Below are positions 55,863 through 64,000 of a DNA stretch of 64,000 nucleotides, piece after piece (positions within the stretch are counted from its first letter, which is position 1; every line of letters begins with the position of its first letter). A program made the position numbers and the translations under genes. The DNA is taken from the NCBI GenBank assembly GCA_965214435.1, contig OZ243960.1, positions 124,001-188,000 on the forward strand. Reading direction: 5' to 3'. The notes below the pieces were generated by a model. It was not told the origin of the DNA and searched no databases. It saw nothing but the letters and a program-made list of their open reading frames with translations. Source of the DNA: Rubrobacter_A sp965214435 (GTDB lineage: Bacteria; Actinomycetota; Rubrobacteria; Rubrobacterales; Rubrobacteraceae).

Positions 55863-55947
55863 GGAACGCTGGTCCTGAGTAAGCCGTAGAGATGGTATTC
55901 GGTGTCTTGCATATTACGCGGCATCATACTCTGGGGTACCACTCGGA

Positions 55948-57018
55948 TCAGCGCCGCCTCTGGTAAGAGATGTGCAGGTGAGACGCCGCAGCCTTCTTGG
56001 CCCGCTCTCCCCGCCGGTCGTAGCGGGCGGTGGTGTCCACGCTGGCATGCCCGGCGAGCTTCTGGGCCGCCGAGAGGTCCTGGGTCTCGTCTATGAGGTC
56101 GCTAACGAACGACCGCCGCAAGTCGTGGGGCGAGAACTTCGCCGTCTTTGCTATCTTCTGTAGCTCCTTCTCGCGGCGCTTTAGTATGTCGTAGACGCTC
56201 TGGGCGACGATGCGCCGCTCTATGAGCCGGCCACTCTTCAAGAGCGGGCAGAAGAGCGGCCCCTCCCACTCACCGCGGTAGGAGAGCCAGTCAGCCAAGG
56301 CGTCCTCCGCACCGCCCACGGCGTAGACGATCCTGGCCTTCTTTCCCTTGCCACTCCTCACCCGCACCTCACCGGAGGCGGGCTCGTAGTCCGAGAGGTC
56401 GAGGGCGACCAGCTCGCTCCTCCTAAGGCCGCAGACATACAGGGTGGCGAGCATGGCGGCGTCCCTGACACCCCTGCCGGACTTCTCGTCGTCTGCGCAA
56501 GCATCGAAGAGCATCCGGAGCTCCTTGCCCGAGAGCGAGCGGCCCCTAGGTAACGTCTCGCCAAGCACGGGTGCCAGGTCCCGGGCCCGCTCGTAGTCCT
56601 CGGCGCTCGTGTACCCTAGGCGCCAGCACTCCTTTAGGACGCCTCGCAGAGCGGAAAGCATCTTGTTGGCCGTGGCCGGGGCGTAACGCTGCGCTAGCTC
56701 CGAGCGGATGGCGGCGGTGTGCTGGTAGCGGAGGTGTTGCCAGGGGAGGGTGAGGGCGTTGGCCCGATCTGCGGATACTAGTTTGGCTATCGTCTCCAGC
56801 GCCGTGCGCATGGTCCTGCGGGAGCCTTCGGAGAGGGAGGCCAGGTAGACCCGGGCGGGGTGGAGGTGTGGAGGGAGCACCGCGGCGGGCGAAAGAGCCT
56901 CCGGGATCTCCTTGACTGGGAGTTGCGAAACCACAACCTCCGGGACACCGACCTGTGGACCCGGAGCATCCGTGCCCGGTATGTTCGTCGGGCTGATCTC
57001 TTCCCGCCTCAATGCCAT
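55948..57018 (-). CDS. Tyrosine-family integrase
   Basis: 356 residues from ATG 57018, with GGAG 7 nt upstream. The catalytic domain has Arg (GLRRSEL), Lys (GKGKKARI), His and Arg (SPHDLRRS), His (AGHASVDTT) and Tyr (ARYDRRG). An N-terminal SAM-like core-binding domain precedes it. It differs from the TnpI-like protein and probably belongs to another mobile element. Its start overlaps the end of the restored PIN frame by 10 nt. No tRNA or attachment site was recognised nearby. Confidence 0.85.
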   Translation of the reverse strand: MALRREEISPTNIPGTDAPGPQVGVPEVVVSQLPVKEIPEALSPAAVLPPHLHPARVYLASLSEGSRRTMRTALETIAKLVSADRANALTLPWQHLRYQHTAAIRSELAQRYAPATANKMLSALRGVLKECWRLGYTSAEDYERARDLAPVLGETLPRGRSLSGKELRMLFDACADDEKSGRGVRDAAMLATLYVCGLRRSELVALDLSDYEPASGEVRVRSGKGKKARIVYAVGGAEDALADWLSYRGEWEGPLFCPLLKSGRLIERRIVAQSVYDILKRREKELQKIAKTAKFSPHDLRRSFVSDLIDETQDLSAAQKLAGHASVDTTARYDRRGERAKKAAASHLHISYQRRR

Positions 57019-57409
57019 ACCGGAGCTCCAAGGATGTCGAAGTGGTAGTCGTGGGTCCACACCGGCGCCTCGAGGCGCTTTGAGATAGCGAAGAGCACCG
57101 CGTTCACCAGCGTTATCTCCTGGTCGGGTAGCGCCGCACGGCTACAGCGGCCGCCCGGTGATCCTCCGCGCCGGCCACCACGAACGGGTACTTCTCCTCA
57201 AGCTCGTCGAGAAAGCCCCTCGCCTCATCTAGGCGAAGCTTACGCATCACTAGGGTGTACGCCTCCAGCAGCACCGGGTAGGGAACCGCTACCGTAAGGC
57301 CCTCCTCGCCGACCCGCGCGATCTCCTCCGTGGCTCGCCGGTGGCGCTCGTCGTCCGGGTCCCACATCGCGTACAGAGGACCCGTATCCGCCACCACGAC
57401 GCCCCTCAA
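57009..57409 (-). pseudogene. PIN-domain toxin with a one-base frameshift
   Basis: Begins at TTG 57409, overlapping the stop of the DUF433 gene. The first frame gives VVADTGPLYAMWD and HRRATEEIARVG, and ends at 57113 after VRRYPTRR. One added base near 57125-57130 restores RRYPDQEITLVNAVLFAISK, then VWTHDYHFDILG, with the last acidic residues of the PIN active site, ending in TGA at 57011-57009. The toxin as read is truncated and lacks catalytic residues. Confidence 0.72.
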
Positions 57410-57816
57410 CCTTCCGCCAGGTAGCTGTCGTGCTCGCGGCTAACGTCTGAAAGTCCGCTGCCCTCTCCGGAGGACGTCACGGCCTGCTCGCCGCTCAAGC
57501 TCGCCAACTCTTCCGGCGTATACTCTTCCAAAAGACGCCCGCCGCTACTACTTCGGGAGGTGGTCTCTTCCTGATCCTCGGCGACGGTAGCGGCGGACGC
57601 GGTGGCGGCGACCGCATCCGCGGTGACCCCGGCCATCTCGATATAGCCCTCGGCCTGCTCGCGAGCCACCGTCGGGAACTCTTCGAGAAAAGCCCCGACG
57701 GAGTAATCGGCCTTCAGGTAATCCACGAGCATCCGGACCGGCACCCTCGTCCCCGAGAATAGAAGCTCTCCTGACATCACTTCGGGATCCCGCGATACTA
57801 TCTCCTTCGCCTCCAC
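57406..57816 (-). CDS. DUF433-family antitoxin
   Basis: 136 residues from GTG 57816, with AGGAGG 7 nt upstream. The core is IVSRDPEVMSGELLFSGTRV and PVRMLVDYLKADYSVGAFLEEFPTVAREQ, the helix-turn-helix-like DUF433 domain found in antitoxins. The C-terminal 60 residues are Ala/Thr/Ser-rich and then acidic, and look disordered. Its stop overlaps the start of the PIN gene, the usual toxin-antitoxin order. Confidence 0.8.
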   Translation of the reverse strand: MEAKEIVSRDPEVMSGELLFSGTRVPVRMLVDYLKADYSVGAFLEEFPTVAREQAEGYIEMAGVTADAVAATASAATVAEDQEETTSRSSSGGRLLEEYTPEELASLSGEQAVTSSGEGSGLSDVSREHDSYLAEG

Positions 57817-57929
57817 CAGAAAACCTCCTCTCCAACCAATCACGCTGTTGCCCGTCAGAACTCCGCGTAGAGTTACGGCCTATCCTGAAGTACCATGTTA
57901 ACAGACCTATATAGACTTTGGGAACATTA

Positions 57930-57944
57930 ATTCTCATAGAGAAT
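57930..57944. promoter_or_regulatory. Dyad upstream of the DUF433 gene
   Basis: ATTCTC-ATA-GAGAAT, a 6-bp perfect dyad in an AT-rich stretch about 115 nt before the antitoxin start. It is a candidate autoregulatory site. Confidence 0.35.
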
Positions 57945-58083
57945 AATCGACTAAAATTTAGCGGGACATGGCTCCCCAATGAGAAAACTGTAAAGACCGA
58001 CCCGTAATGTCTGCAACCTATAGCTGTCACTCTAGTGGCGGTAAGCTGCTGAGAGATGGTGCATCCTGCGTGGTGTCCTCTGC

Positions 58084-58590
58084 TTACGGTCGCGATTCCT
58101 CGCGTAGCATGTCCATCAGCAGTCCGTCGTGCCAGGTGCCGTCGGGGCCGCGCTCGTAGCGTCGCATGACCCCGACGGGACGGAAGCCAGCTTTTTCGTA
58201 AGCCCGGATCGCCGCAGCATTGTCGGCAGCCGGGTCGATGGTAATGCGGTGGTGACCACGCTCCTCGAAGAGATGGTGAGCGAGAAGCCGGATCGTCTCC
58301 GTGCCCAGCCTCCGGCCATGACAGGCCGTGGTGAGAAAGATGTCCACGCTCGCGTGGCGGTACATGGGGTCGTCTTCCTCACCGTACTGGATCGCGCCGA
58401 CGATCTCCCCGGCTACCTCGATGACGAAGCCCTTGTCGTTTCCTATGAAACCTTCTTCGATCTCGCCTTCGATGTCGGAGCTACCCCACCGCCGGGCGAC
58501 CTCGGGCTCCTTCCGGATCCGGACCAGCGCGCCGGCGTCCTTGGGGCCGCCCGGACGCAGCAGTACACGCCCTCCTCTTAGAATGGCCAT
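58084..58590 (-). CDS. GNAT acetyltransferase, aminoglycoside 6'-acetyltransferase-like
   Basis: 168 residues. GNAT motifs are seen as VDIFLTTACHGRRLGTETI (acetyl-CoA binding loop) and ITIDPAADNAAAIRAYEKAGF. The C-terminal segment FRPVGVMRRYERGPDGTWHD, followed by LLMDML, is typical of the AAC(6')/RimJ-like group. It may acetylate an antibiotic, a protein N-terminus or a small molecule; resistance should not be assumed. AAAGGAG precedes the ATG. Confidence 0.8.
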   Translation of the reverse strand: MAILRGGRVLLRPGGPKDAGALVRIRKEPEVARRWGSSDIEGEIEEGFIGNDKGFVIEVAGEIVGAIQYGEEDDPMYRHASVDIFLTTACHGRRLGTETIRLLAHHLFEERGHHRITIDPAADNAAAIRAYEKAGFRPVGVMRRYERGPDGTWHDGLLMDMLREESRP

Positions 58591-58638
58591 ATTGACTTGA
58601 CTCTCCTTTGCGACGGGGCGGACTCATATGTAGAAGAA

Positions 58639-58668
58639 GGCCCGGTGACGGCAAACCGTCACTAGGCC
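58639..58668 (-). terminator. Terminator of the nucleotidyltransferase gene
   Basis: GTGACGG-CAAA-CCGTCAC stem with outer GGCC pairs; read on the minus strand it is followed by TTCTTCT. It lies 40 nt after the stop of the 58708-59844 gene. Confidence 0.65.
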
Positions 58669-58707
58669 AGATAGGAGCATCCTAGTCTGGACCGCTCTCC
58701 GTACGTG

Positions 58708-59844
58708 CTAGTCCTCGTCCGTCAGGCTCTCGGTGAGGTCCGCCCCACCTTCAACCTGTTTGCCGGGGAAAACGCTCACACCCGCCCGTACCGATGCCTT
58801 TTTACCCACCTCGACGTTGTCCCCGAGGACGCTGCCTTCCATGAGGCGAACAGCGGCGCCTACGGTGCACGAGCGCCCGACCAGGGCTCCGTCCAGGTGC
58901 GCATCCTGGTCTATCGAGGAGCCGTCCGCGACGGTGCTCCGTACCACCGTCGCACCATCCCCTATCGAGGCGCCCGGGGCTATGACCGAGTGTGGCCCGA
59001 CGTGGGCGCCGGCGGCAATGTGGACATTATCTCCGAGGACTACCGGCCCTTTGAGACTACCTTCGTCCACCTCCACGCCGTCGCCGATGAATACGCCCTC
59101 CCGGATCTCCTCCCCCGGCGGCCGAACACCCGCGACCGCGCCGTCGAGCACGGCCTGCTGGGCGTCCATGTACTGCTGGATGTTGCCGATGTCCTCCCAG
59201 TAGGCTTCCTCCAGAACATAGCCGTACATCGGGCGTCCCTCGTCGAGCAGCTTGGGGAAGAGGTCCTCGGAGAAATCGTACTCCTCGCCCTCCGGGATGT
59301 CTTTGAGGACGCTCGGCTCGAGAACGTAGAGGCCGGTGTTGGCCGTGTAGGAAAAAGCCTCTTCAGGGTCCGGTTTCTCCAGGAAGCGCTCCACGCGCCC
59401 GCCATCGCCCGTGACCACTATGCCGAACTCCGAGGGGTCGTCCACTCCCTGCAGGATCAGGGTCGCCTCGGCCCCGCGCTCCTCGTGGAAGGATACGGCC
59501 TTCTGGAGGTTTGCGTCGGTGAGGGCGTCGCCGCTTACGACCACGAACCGCTCGGTGAGCTTGTCTTCTATGAGCTTGATCGAGCCGGCGGTCCCCATGG
59601 ACTCTTCCTCCACGGAGTGCTCCATCCTGACGTCCCAGCCGGAGCCGTCGCCGAAGTAGTCCTCTATGACCTCGGGCATGAAACCAAGAGTGGTTATCAA
59701 GTCCTCAAAGCCCTGACGCTTGAGGAGGTTCACTATATGCTCCATACACGGGATGTTGGCTATAGAGATCATGGGCTTCGGCTGATAACTCGTTAGAGGC
59801 CTAAGCCTCGTCCCTTTGCCCCCAGCCATTATCACAGTCTTCAT
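58708..59844 (-). CDS. Mannose-1-phosphate guanylyltransferase-type sugar nucleotidyltransferase
   Basis: 378 residues. The N-terminal nucleotidyltransferase domain starts MKTVIMAGGKGTRLRPLTS, with KPMISIANIPCMEHIV, the GDALTDANL loop and the conserved sugar-site stretches FLEKP and NTGLYVLEP. From about 245 a left-handed beta-helix of hexapeptide repeats follows (IGDGVEVDEG, LGDNVHIAAGAHVGPHSVI). The protein ends at the point where bifunctional relatives continue into a phosphomannomutase domain, which is absent. It activates a sugar phosphate, probably mannose or glucose, for glycan synthesis. Confidence 0.83.
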   Translation of the reverse strand: MKTVIMAGGKGTRLRPLTSYQPKPMISIANIPCMEHIVNLLKRQGFEDLITTLGFMPEVIEDYFGDGSGWDVRMEHSVEEESMGTAGSIKLIEDKLTERFVVVSGDALTDANLQKAVSFHEERGAEATLILQGVDDPSEFGIVVTGDGGRVERFLEKPDPEEAFSYTANTGLYVLEPSVLKDIPEGEEYDFSEDLFPKLLDEGRPMYGYVLEEAYWEDIGNIQQYMDAQQAVLDGAVAGVRPPGEEIREGVFIGDGVEVDEGSLKGPVVLGDNVHIAAGAHVGPHSVIAPGASIGDGATVVRSTVADGSSIDQDAHLDGALVGRSCTVGAAVRLMEGSVLGDNVEVGKKASVRAGVSVFPGKQVEGGADLTESLTDED

Positions 59845-59880
59845 GGCACCGAACGCTCCTCCCGCATTACGCGCCAGTGG

Positions 59881-60246
59881 CTACAGCGGCAAGGCTCTGT
59901 CCGATAGTTTCTTTCCTGCCGATAGTACCCTGGAAACCGTGCCGACAACCGCGCAACCTATGGGCGGAGCGTTACCCTCCGTTTCGTGGATGGTCCACTC
60001 AGCATACGGGTACAGCGGCACGGACCGGACAGCCGCCTCGATCTCTTCCCGGTTCTGCCCCCGCATCTCCAGCCGACCGCCGGAACGGTCGGGCTTCAGA
60101 TCCAGCGAGACGAAGATGCCCTGCTCCTTGAGCTCGCCGAGCCGTTTGTACTCCTGCTCGATGAGGGGCGTCGGTGGCATCTCCTCGAAGCTGAACTCGA
60201 CCCGAAACGGGCTGGCCGCTTCGCCCGTCTGGTCGTATGATTTCAC
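59881..60246 (-). CDS. Muconolactone-isomerase/YCII-like small protein
   Basis: 121 residues from GTG with GGGAGG upstream. A ferredoxin-like fold of the muconolactone delta-isomerase or YCII type is suggested by FRVEFSFEEMPPTPLIEQEY, FVSLDLKPDRSGGRLEMRG and VPLYPYAEWTI. The true substrate is unknown. The C-terminal 40 residues (PPIGCAVVGTVSRVLSAGKK) are extra. It precedes the nucleotidyltransferase and follows the aldehyde dehydrogenase on the strand. Confidence 0.65.
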   Translation of the reverse strand: MKSYDQTGEAASPFRVEFSFEEMPPTPLIEQEYKRLGELKEQGIFVSLDLKPDRSGGRLEMRGQNREEIEAAVRSVPLYPYAEWTIHETEGNAPPIGCAVVGTVSRVLSAGKKLSDRALPL

Positions 60247-60301
60247 GACCTGGACCTCCCGGTTATCGGGCTTTGTGAGTGATTTGCAGACCTTACTGAC
60301 C

Positions 60302-61792
60302 TCAAGAACCGGTCTGGGGCACGTAGTCGCCCTGTCCGTCTTCGCTTTTGTAGACTATTGCCTTGGTCTGCAGGAAAGCATCGTAGCCGTAGGCTCCAAA
60401 TTCACGGCCGTAGCCCGACTGCTTGTAACCTCCGAAAGGTGCCTCGATATTGAGCTGTCCTCCGTTGACGTAGATCTGGCCGGTCCTTATCTGCCGGGCC
60501 ACGCGCTCAGCCCGCTCGTCGCTACCGCTCTCGACCCGGCCGCACAAACCATATGGTGAGTCGTTTGCCATGCGGACGGCGTCTTCATCAGTGTCAAAGG
60601 GGATGATGCTGAGCACCGGACCGAAAATCTCTTCCTGGGCGATCTTCATGCGGTTGTTAACGTGCGTGAAGACGGTCGGTTTGACGTAATAGCCGGTCAG
60701 TAAATCTTCGGGTGGTTCGGGGCCTCCGGTGGCGAGCACGGCGCCTTCGTCCAGTCCCGATAAAATGTACTGCCGGATGGTGTCCCGTTGCCTGGCGGAC
60801 ACTATGGGTCCCATGTCGGTGCTGGAGTCCAGAGGGTCTCCTACCGCCAACTTCTCCGCGGCTTCTACGGCGACTTCTGTCAGGCCGTCTATCCGGTCCC
60901 GGGGCACGAAGAGCCTGGTGGAGATGCCACAGAGCTGGCCGGAGTTTGCCATGACCTCGTCGACACCTTCCCTGACCAGCCGCTCCAAGTCGGCGTCGTC
61001 CAGCAAAATGGCGGCAGATTTGCCGCCGAGCTCCAGGTGCGTCTTCTTTACGGTCCCGGCCGCCGCCTCGGCCACTTTCCGGCCCGAGCCGACAGAACCA
61101 GTGATCGCCACGAAGTCAATGCCGGGGTGGGAAGCGATGGCGTTGCCGATTTTCCCGCCAGGACCCAGCACCAAATTGAACACCCCGTTAGGTATTCCCG
61201 CTTCGTCGATCATACGGGCAATCATCAACCCCACGAGCGTCGTGTCGCTGGCCGTTTTCGCCACACAGGTGCAGCCGGCGGCCATGGCCGGTACGACCTT
61301 ATCGAAGAGGAGCACAATCGGGTTGTTCCAGGGAGAGATGGCCCCAACGACGCCATACGGCTCTCTTACTACCCGCGAGTTCCCCAGCGACACTTCGTAC
61401 TCGAAATCGCGGGCCACCTTGATGGCGCTCCTGACCAGGTCTACAGCCATGTCGGCGAGGAAGGTCTTCGCGAAAGAGACCGGACAGCCCATCTCTTTAG
61501 CCATCGTGTCGACCATCTCTTCGCTGTTGCGCTGCATCACGTCCGCCAGTTGCCCCAGGTAGCCGAGCCGGTCTTCGAGCGGCGTTTGAGACCAACCAGG
61601 AAACGCGGCCCTCGCAGCCTTCACGGCCTTATCCACGTCTTTCTCAGTGCCGTTGAGCACATAAGCCAGCGTCTCCTCCGTGGCCGGGTTGATGACGGTG
61701 GCGGAGTCCGTACCCGAAGCCTCCACGAATTCCCCGTTGATGTACAGGGACTCCGTGACCCGTTCTGCGTTCGTATCGGTAGCTGTCGTCAT
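60302..61792 (-). CDS. NAD(P)-dependent aldehyde dehydrogenase
   Basis: 496 residues, full length. Cofactor-site motifs are SPWNNPIVLLFDKVVPAMAA and ITGSVGSGRKV; the active site has Glu in HLELGGKSA and nucleophile Cys in NSGQLCGISTRLF. The C-terminal EEIFGPVLS and FGGYKQSGYGREFG are also present. It oxidises an aldehyde to the acid. Clustering with reductase-like genes and an AraC regulator suggests an aromatic or aliphatic aldehyde, but the substrate is unknown. GAAAGGAAC precedes the ATG. Confidence 0.88.
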   Translation of the reverse strand: MTTATDTNAERVTESLYINGEFVEASGTDSATVINPATEETLAYVLNGTEKDVDKAVKAARAAFPGWSQTPLEDRLGYLGQLADVMQRNSEEMVDTMAKEMGCPVSFAKTFLADMAVDLVRSAIKVARDFEYEVSLGNSRVVREPYGVVGAISPWNNPIVLLFDKVVPAMAAGCTCVAKTASDTTLVGLMIARMIDEAGIPNGVFNLVLGPGGKIGNAIASHPGIDFVAITGSVGSGRKVAEAAAGTVKKTHLELGGKSAAILLDDADLERLVREGVDEVMANSGQLCGISTRLFVPRDRIDGLTEVAVEAAEKLAVGDPLDSSTDMGPIVSARQRDTIRQYILSGLDEGAVLATGGPEPPEDLLTGYYVKPTVFTHVNNRMKIAQEEIFGPVLSIIPFDTDEDAVRMANDSPYGLCGRVESGSDERAERVARQIRTGQIYVNGGQLNIEAPFGGYKQSGYGREFGAYGYDAFLQTKAIVYKSEDGQGDYVPQTGS

Positions 61793-61827
61793 GTTCGGTT
61801 CCTTTCTTATATCCCTTTTGCTGCGCG

Positions 61828-62478
61828 TTACTCGTAAATGAAATCCACTCCGTTCGTCCTATCCTCAAATACACTCCAGTAGAAGTCCGCGATCTTTTCG
61901 GGTGAGAAACGTGTGCCCGGCTCAATAGCCCCGTTGACGGTTACCGTCGCCGCGCTGAGAGGGCCGTCCGCGAAAGCCTGCTGGAGCATCTGGGCCACGG
62001 CCAGCACCCCAATTTTGCCGAGGGATAGCGAAGCCGCGCCCTGCTGAGGCTGGTGCGCCAGGCCACCACCCGCGAGGATAAACTTGCCACCGCCCCGCTC
62101 TCGCATGGCGGGCGCCAACTGTTGGGCCGCTTCGATAGCGCCCACTACGTTCACCCGGTAGTCTCTGGCGTAGTCCTCGGTGTCGTAGGAGAGTAGATCT
62201 CCCATCTGCAGTACGGCGGCGTTGTAGATGACCGCGTCCGGCGCTCCCTCATCCGCCACCGATTCGCCCAGTGCTTTCTGGAAGCTCGACGCGTCGGCTA
62301 TGTCGGCCAGGTAAGAGCGTACGCCGATGTTTTGGACGGCGAGTTCTTCCTCTATCTGTTGCAACCGTTCCCAGTTACGGGCGATCATGTTTACCCGGTA
62401 GCCTTCCCTGCCGAACCTCTCGACGAGCGCTTTTCCGAGCCCGGGGCCTACTCCGATCACCGTACACACCTCTGCCAC
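61828..62478 (-). CDS. Atypical short-chain dehydrogenase-like protein
   Basis: 216 residues from GTG 62478 with GGGAGG upstream. The Rossmann start VIGVGPGLGKALVERFG and NAAVLQMGDL are SDR-like. The catalytic YxxxK is not kept: the residue four before Lys (LSLGK) is Leu, so normal SDR catalysis is doubtful. It may act as a binding protein or have altered chemistry. It is co-directional with the aldehyde dehydrogenase, 36 nt away. Confidence 0.7.
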   Translation of the reverse strand: MAEVCTVIGVGPGLGKALVERFGREGYRVNMIARNWERLQQIEEELAVQNIGVRSYLADIADASSFQKALGESVADEGAPDAVIYNAAVLQMGDLLSYDTEDYARDYRVNVVGAIEAAQQLAPAMRERGGGKFILAGGGLAHQPQQGAASLSLGKIGVLAVAQMLQQAFADGPLSAATVTVNGAIEPGTRFSPEKIADFYWSVFEDRTNGVDFIYE

Positions 62479-62585
62479 TACCCCCACCTCCCGTTACCGA
62501 CTGACGGTGCCCTTGGCACAGGGACCTCCACCCGCCTCGCCGGAGGTCCCCGCGAACCATCCCGTTTAAGATCCTGCGTTCCTGC

Positions 62586-63485
62586 TCAGCCGCCGCTGGA
62601 AAAGTACGCCGCGTTGTCTCGGGCGAAGGTGGCGAAGGAACGCGGCAGCCGGCCCGTGATCTGCTGGAAGTCTTCGGTGTCGGTGCTAGAGAATGCTCCG
62701 TTTCGTCCAGCCTCGTAGACACCACCTATCTCCTCCGGAGAGCCGGTGGCCCGGCTGTGCTCGGAGAAGGCATCCGGGTCTGCTTCCCACCGGATGGTGC
62801 GCCCGCTAGCCTCCGAAAGCGCGTCGGATATCTCTTCGCCCGTGATCGCCTTCGGCCCGGTCATCGTTACAGGCTCGTCCTTCTGAGTCCCGGAACTCAT
62901 CAGCAACGCCTCCGCCATCAAGGCGATGTCGCGGGCGTCGTTGAATGCCACGCCAGAGTCGCCAGTGGGCAGGTAGAACGTATCCTCTCCGGGATTGTAG
63001 AGGCCCGGGATCATCAAGAAGTGCTGCATGAAGATGGTGGGACGTATCGCATCAAAGCGCACCCCGTCTAATCCCCCCAATATTTGCTCGCCCCGCCAGT
63101 GGGCGACCGGCACGGCCGACTCATCCTCATCTTCTTCGGGGGACCGGGCCGCGTCAACGCTCAGCTTCACTACGCGCTCCACGCCGGCGCGTCCTGCCGC
63201 CGCGGCTACCGCTTGCTGCCAGCCGACCATGCCGCCTACGAGCGGCACGATCACCATGAGCTTGGAAACTCCCTCCATGGCCCGGTCGAGCGTCGCCTCG
63301 TCTTCTGGGTCAAAGGCAACCGGCTGGACAGTGTTTGGGTTCATGCGACGTAGCAGCTGGGCTGAGCCACTCTCTGGATTGCGGGTGGCCGCCTTGACCT
63401 CCATGTCGGGGCGGGTGGCGAGCAGCGAGACTAGCTCGCTGCCCACGTTCCCCGTAGCTCCGGTAATCAATACTGTCTCTGGCAT
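62586..63485 (-). CDS. NmrA-like NAD(P)-binding protein
   Basis: 299 residues. TGATGNVGSELVSLLATR at the N-terminus is the atypical-SDR nucleotide motif, with AATRNPES as the second strand. The body (VARSPEEDEDES, FMQHFLMIPGLYNPGEDTFY, DARDIALMAEALL) matches NmrA/HSCARG and NAD(P)H azoreductase-like proteins. It may sense the NADPH state or reduce quinones. AAGGAG precedes the ATG. Confidence 0.8.
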   Translation of the reverse strand: MPETVLITGATGNVGSELVSLLATRPDMEVKAATRNPESGSAQLLRRMNPNTVQPVAFDPEDEATLDRAMEGVSKLMVIVPLVGGMVGWQQAVAAAAGRAGVERVVKLSVDAARSPEEDEDESAVPVAHWRGEQILGGLDGVRFDAIRPTIFMQHFLMIPGLYNPGEDTFYLPTGDSGVAFNDARDIALMAEALLMSSGTQKDEPVTMTGPKAITGEEISDALSEASGRTIRWEADPDAFSEHSRATGSPEEIGGVYEAGRNGAFSSTDTEDFQQITGRLPRSFATFARDNAAYFSSGG

Positions 63486-63738
63486 TTCCTAGCTCCTTCT
63501 ATGTGATGTGTCCGTTTTCTGAACGGACTCTAGCTTCCCGACGTGACAAAGGCGTGACAACATCTGCCCGCCGTTCCTCGCCGCCCGTGAGAATTATCGG
63601 GCCGCTCCAGTAGCCCTCGGTTCGTCTGCCAAGGTGCACATGCGATCACGCCTGTCAGCCAGGATTGTGTATTTACCCTCGGGTTCCGTATAGGAAGTTC
63701 TTGCGGTGTTGGCGCTTACGACATGGGCATTTGTGACG

Positions 63739-64000
63739 TTAGCATCTGCGATCAGCACCGTATCGTGCGGGCGTTGTGCCCACCAGGCGTCTGAAGTGGC
63801 AGCCGAAATGGCTCTGGTCGTAGAACCCTACTCGTTGGGCCACGCGCACCGGTGACATACCGCAGGTAAGCAGGGCCTTCGCCCGGTCTATCCGCGCCTG
63901 GGTCAGATAGGCGTGCGGTGGCACTCCCACCTCTTCCTTAAAAGTACGGTTGAGATGATAGGAGCTCAAGCCCGTGAGATTTGAAAGGTCTTTTAGGGTT
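63739..64000 (-). CDS. AraC-family regulator, C-terminal part
   Basis: The last 86 codons of an AraC/XylS DNA-binding domain; the frame is open to the window edge. Two helix-turn-helix motifs are seen: LKDLSNLTGLSSYHLNRTF and PVRVAQRVGFYDQSHFGCHF, with PHAYLTQARIDRAKALL between. It is likely to control the divergent or co-directional NmrA/aldehyde dehydrogenase genes, but its sensor domain is outside the window. Confidence 0.85.
   Translation of the reverse strand, partial: TLKDLSNLTGLSSYHLNRTFKEEVGVPPHAYLTQARIDRAKALLTCGMSPVRVAQRVGFYDQSHFGCHFRRLVGTTPARYGADRRC

Overview
The window is high-GC bacterial DNA with dense gene packing, strong GGAGG-type ribosome binding sites and frequent GTG/TTG starts. 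The gene families (phasin plus PadR-type PHA regulator, PRC-barrel/YsnF stress protein, actinobacterial-type 'putative sensor' membrane domain, RHS and Ig-repeat surface proteins) point to a deep-branching actinomycete, most likely Rubrobacter or a close relative. This assignment is an inference from gene content; no rRNA or tRNA gene is visible.

Layout. 1-3.2 kb: polyhydroxyalkanoate (PHA) granule genes, with two phasins and a PhaQ-type repressor on the minus strand, divergent from an acetoacetyl-CoA reductase (phaB) and a second reductase. 3.2-10.1 kb: a HAD hydrolase, xylulokinase, an oxidoreductase-hydrolase pair, then a divergent glutaryl-CoA-dehydrogenase-like gene and class III CoA-transferase sharing a 9-bp-arm operator-like dyad. 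10.2-18.6 kb: a small membrane protein, a drug-efflux-type MFS transporter, an OPT oligopeptide transporter, PEP carboxylase, and a PRC-barrel/DUF2382 protein. 18.7-24.1 kb: an acetoin/butanediol locus (acetoin reductase, AcoA, AcoB, AcoC, AcoX) with a leftover C-terminus of a zinc alcohol dehydrogenase just upstream. 24.1-26.3 kb: RNase HI, an unknown membrane protein, a CPBP protease-like protein and a small acidic protein. 26.4-32.1 kb: an operon of a D-glutamate-cyclase-like DUF1445 protein, an NRAMP-like transporter without the metal-binding signature, and HyuA/HyuB (5-oxoprolinase/hydantoinase type); a D-glutamate or 5-oxoproline catabolic unit is the best reading. 32.1-36 kb: MFS transporter, a fragment of an enolase-superfamily dehydratase, a fusion of a sensor domain to a VTT domain, and an AIM24 protein.

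36-57.8 kb is accessory DNA. It holds two large secreted surface proteins, both broken (one by an in-frame TAG, the RHS protein by a one-base frameshift), with a small membrane protein between them that may be an immunity protein. A Tn3-family transposon follows, with a TnpI-like tyrosine recombinase, a likely resolution site and the transposase. Next come a VapBC pair, a decayed MOSC gene, an unknown gene block facing a YaaC-like gene, a nucleotidyltransferase that has lost a catalytic Asp, and a second tyrosine integrase overlapping a frameshifted PIN toxin and its DUF433 antitoxin. 58-64 kb returns to housekeeping-type genes: an acetyltransferase, a sugar nucleotidyltransferase, a muconolactone-isomerase-like protein, aldehyde dehydrogenase, two NAD(P)-fold proteins and the end of an AraC regulator.

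The most useful leads are the DUF1445/NRAMP-like/HyuAB operon, the sensor-VTT fusion, the RHS tip with its membrane-protein neighbour, the uncharacterised block at 52.1-55.0 kb inside the mobile island, and the candidate PhaQ operators. Five coding sequences carry single-base lesions or lack a normal start. They are consistent with real decay in mobile DNA, but assembly or sequencing error must be excluded.
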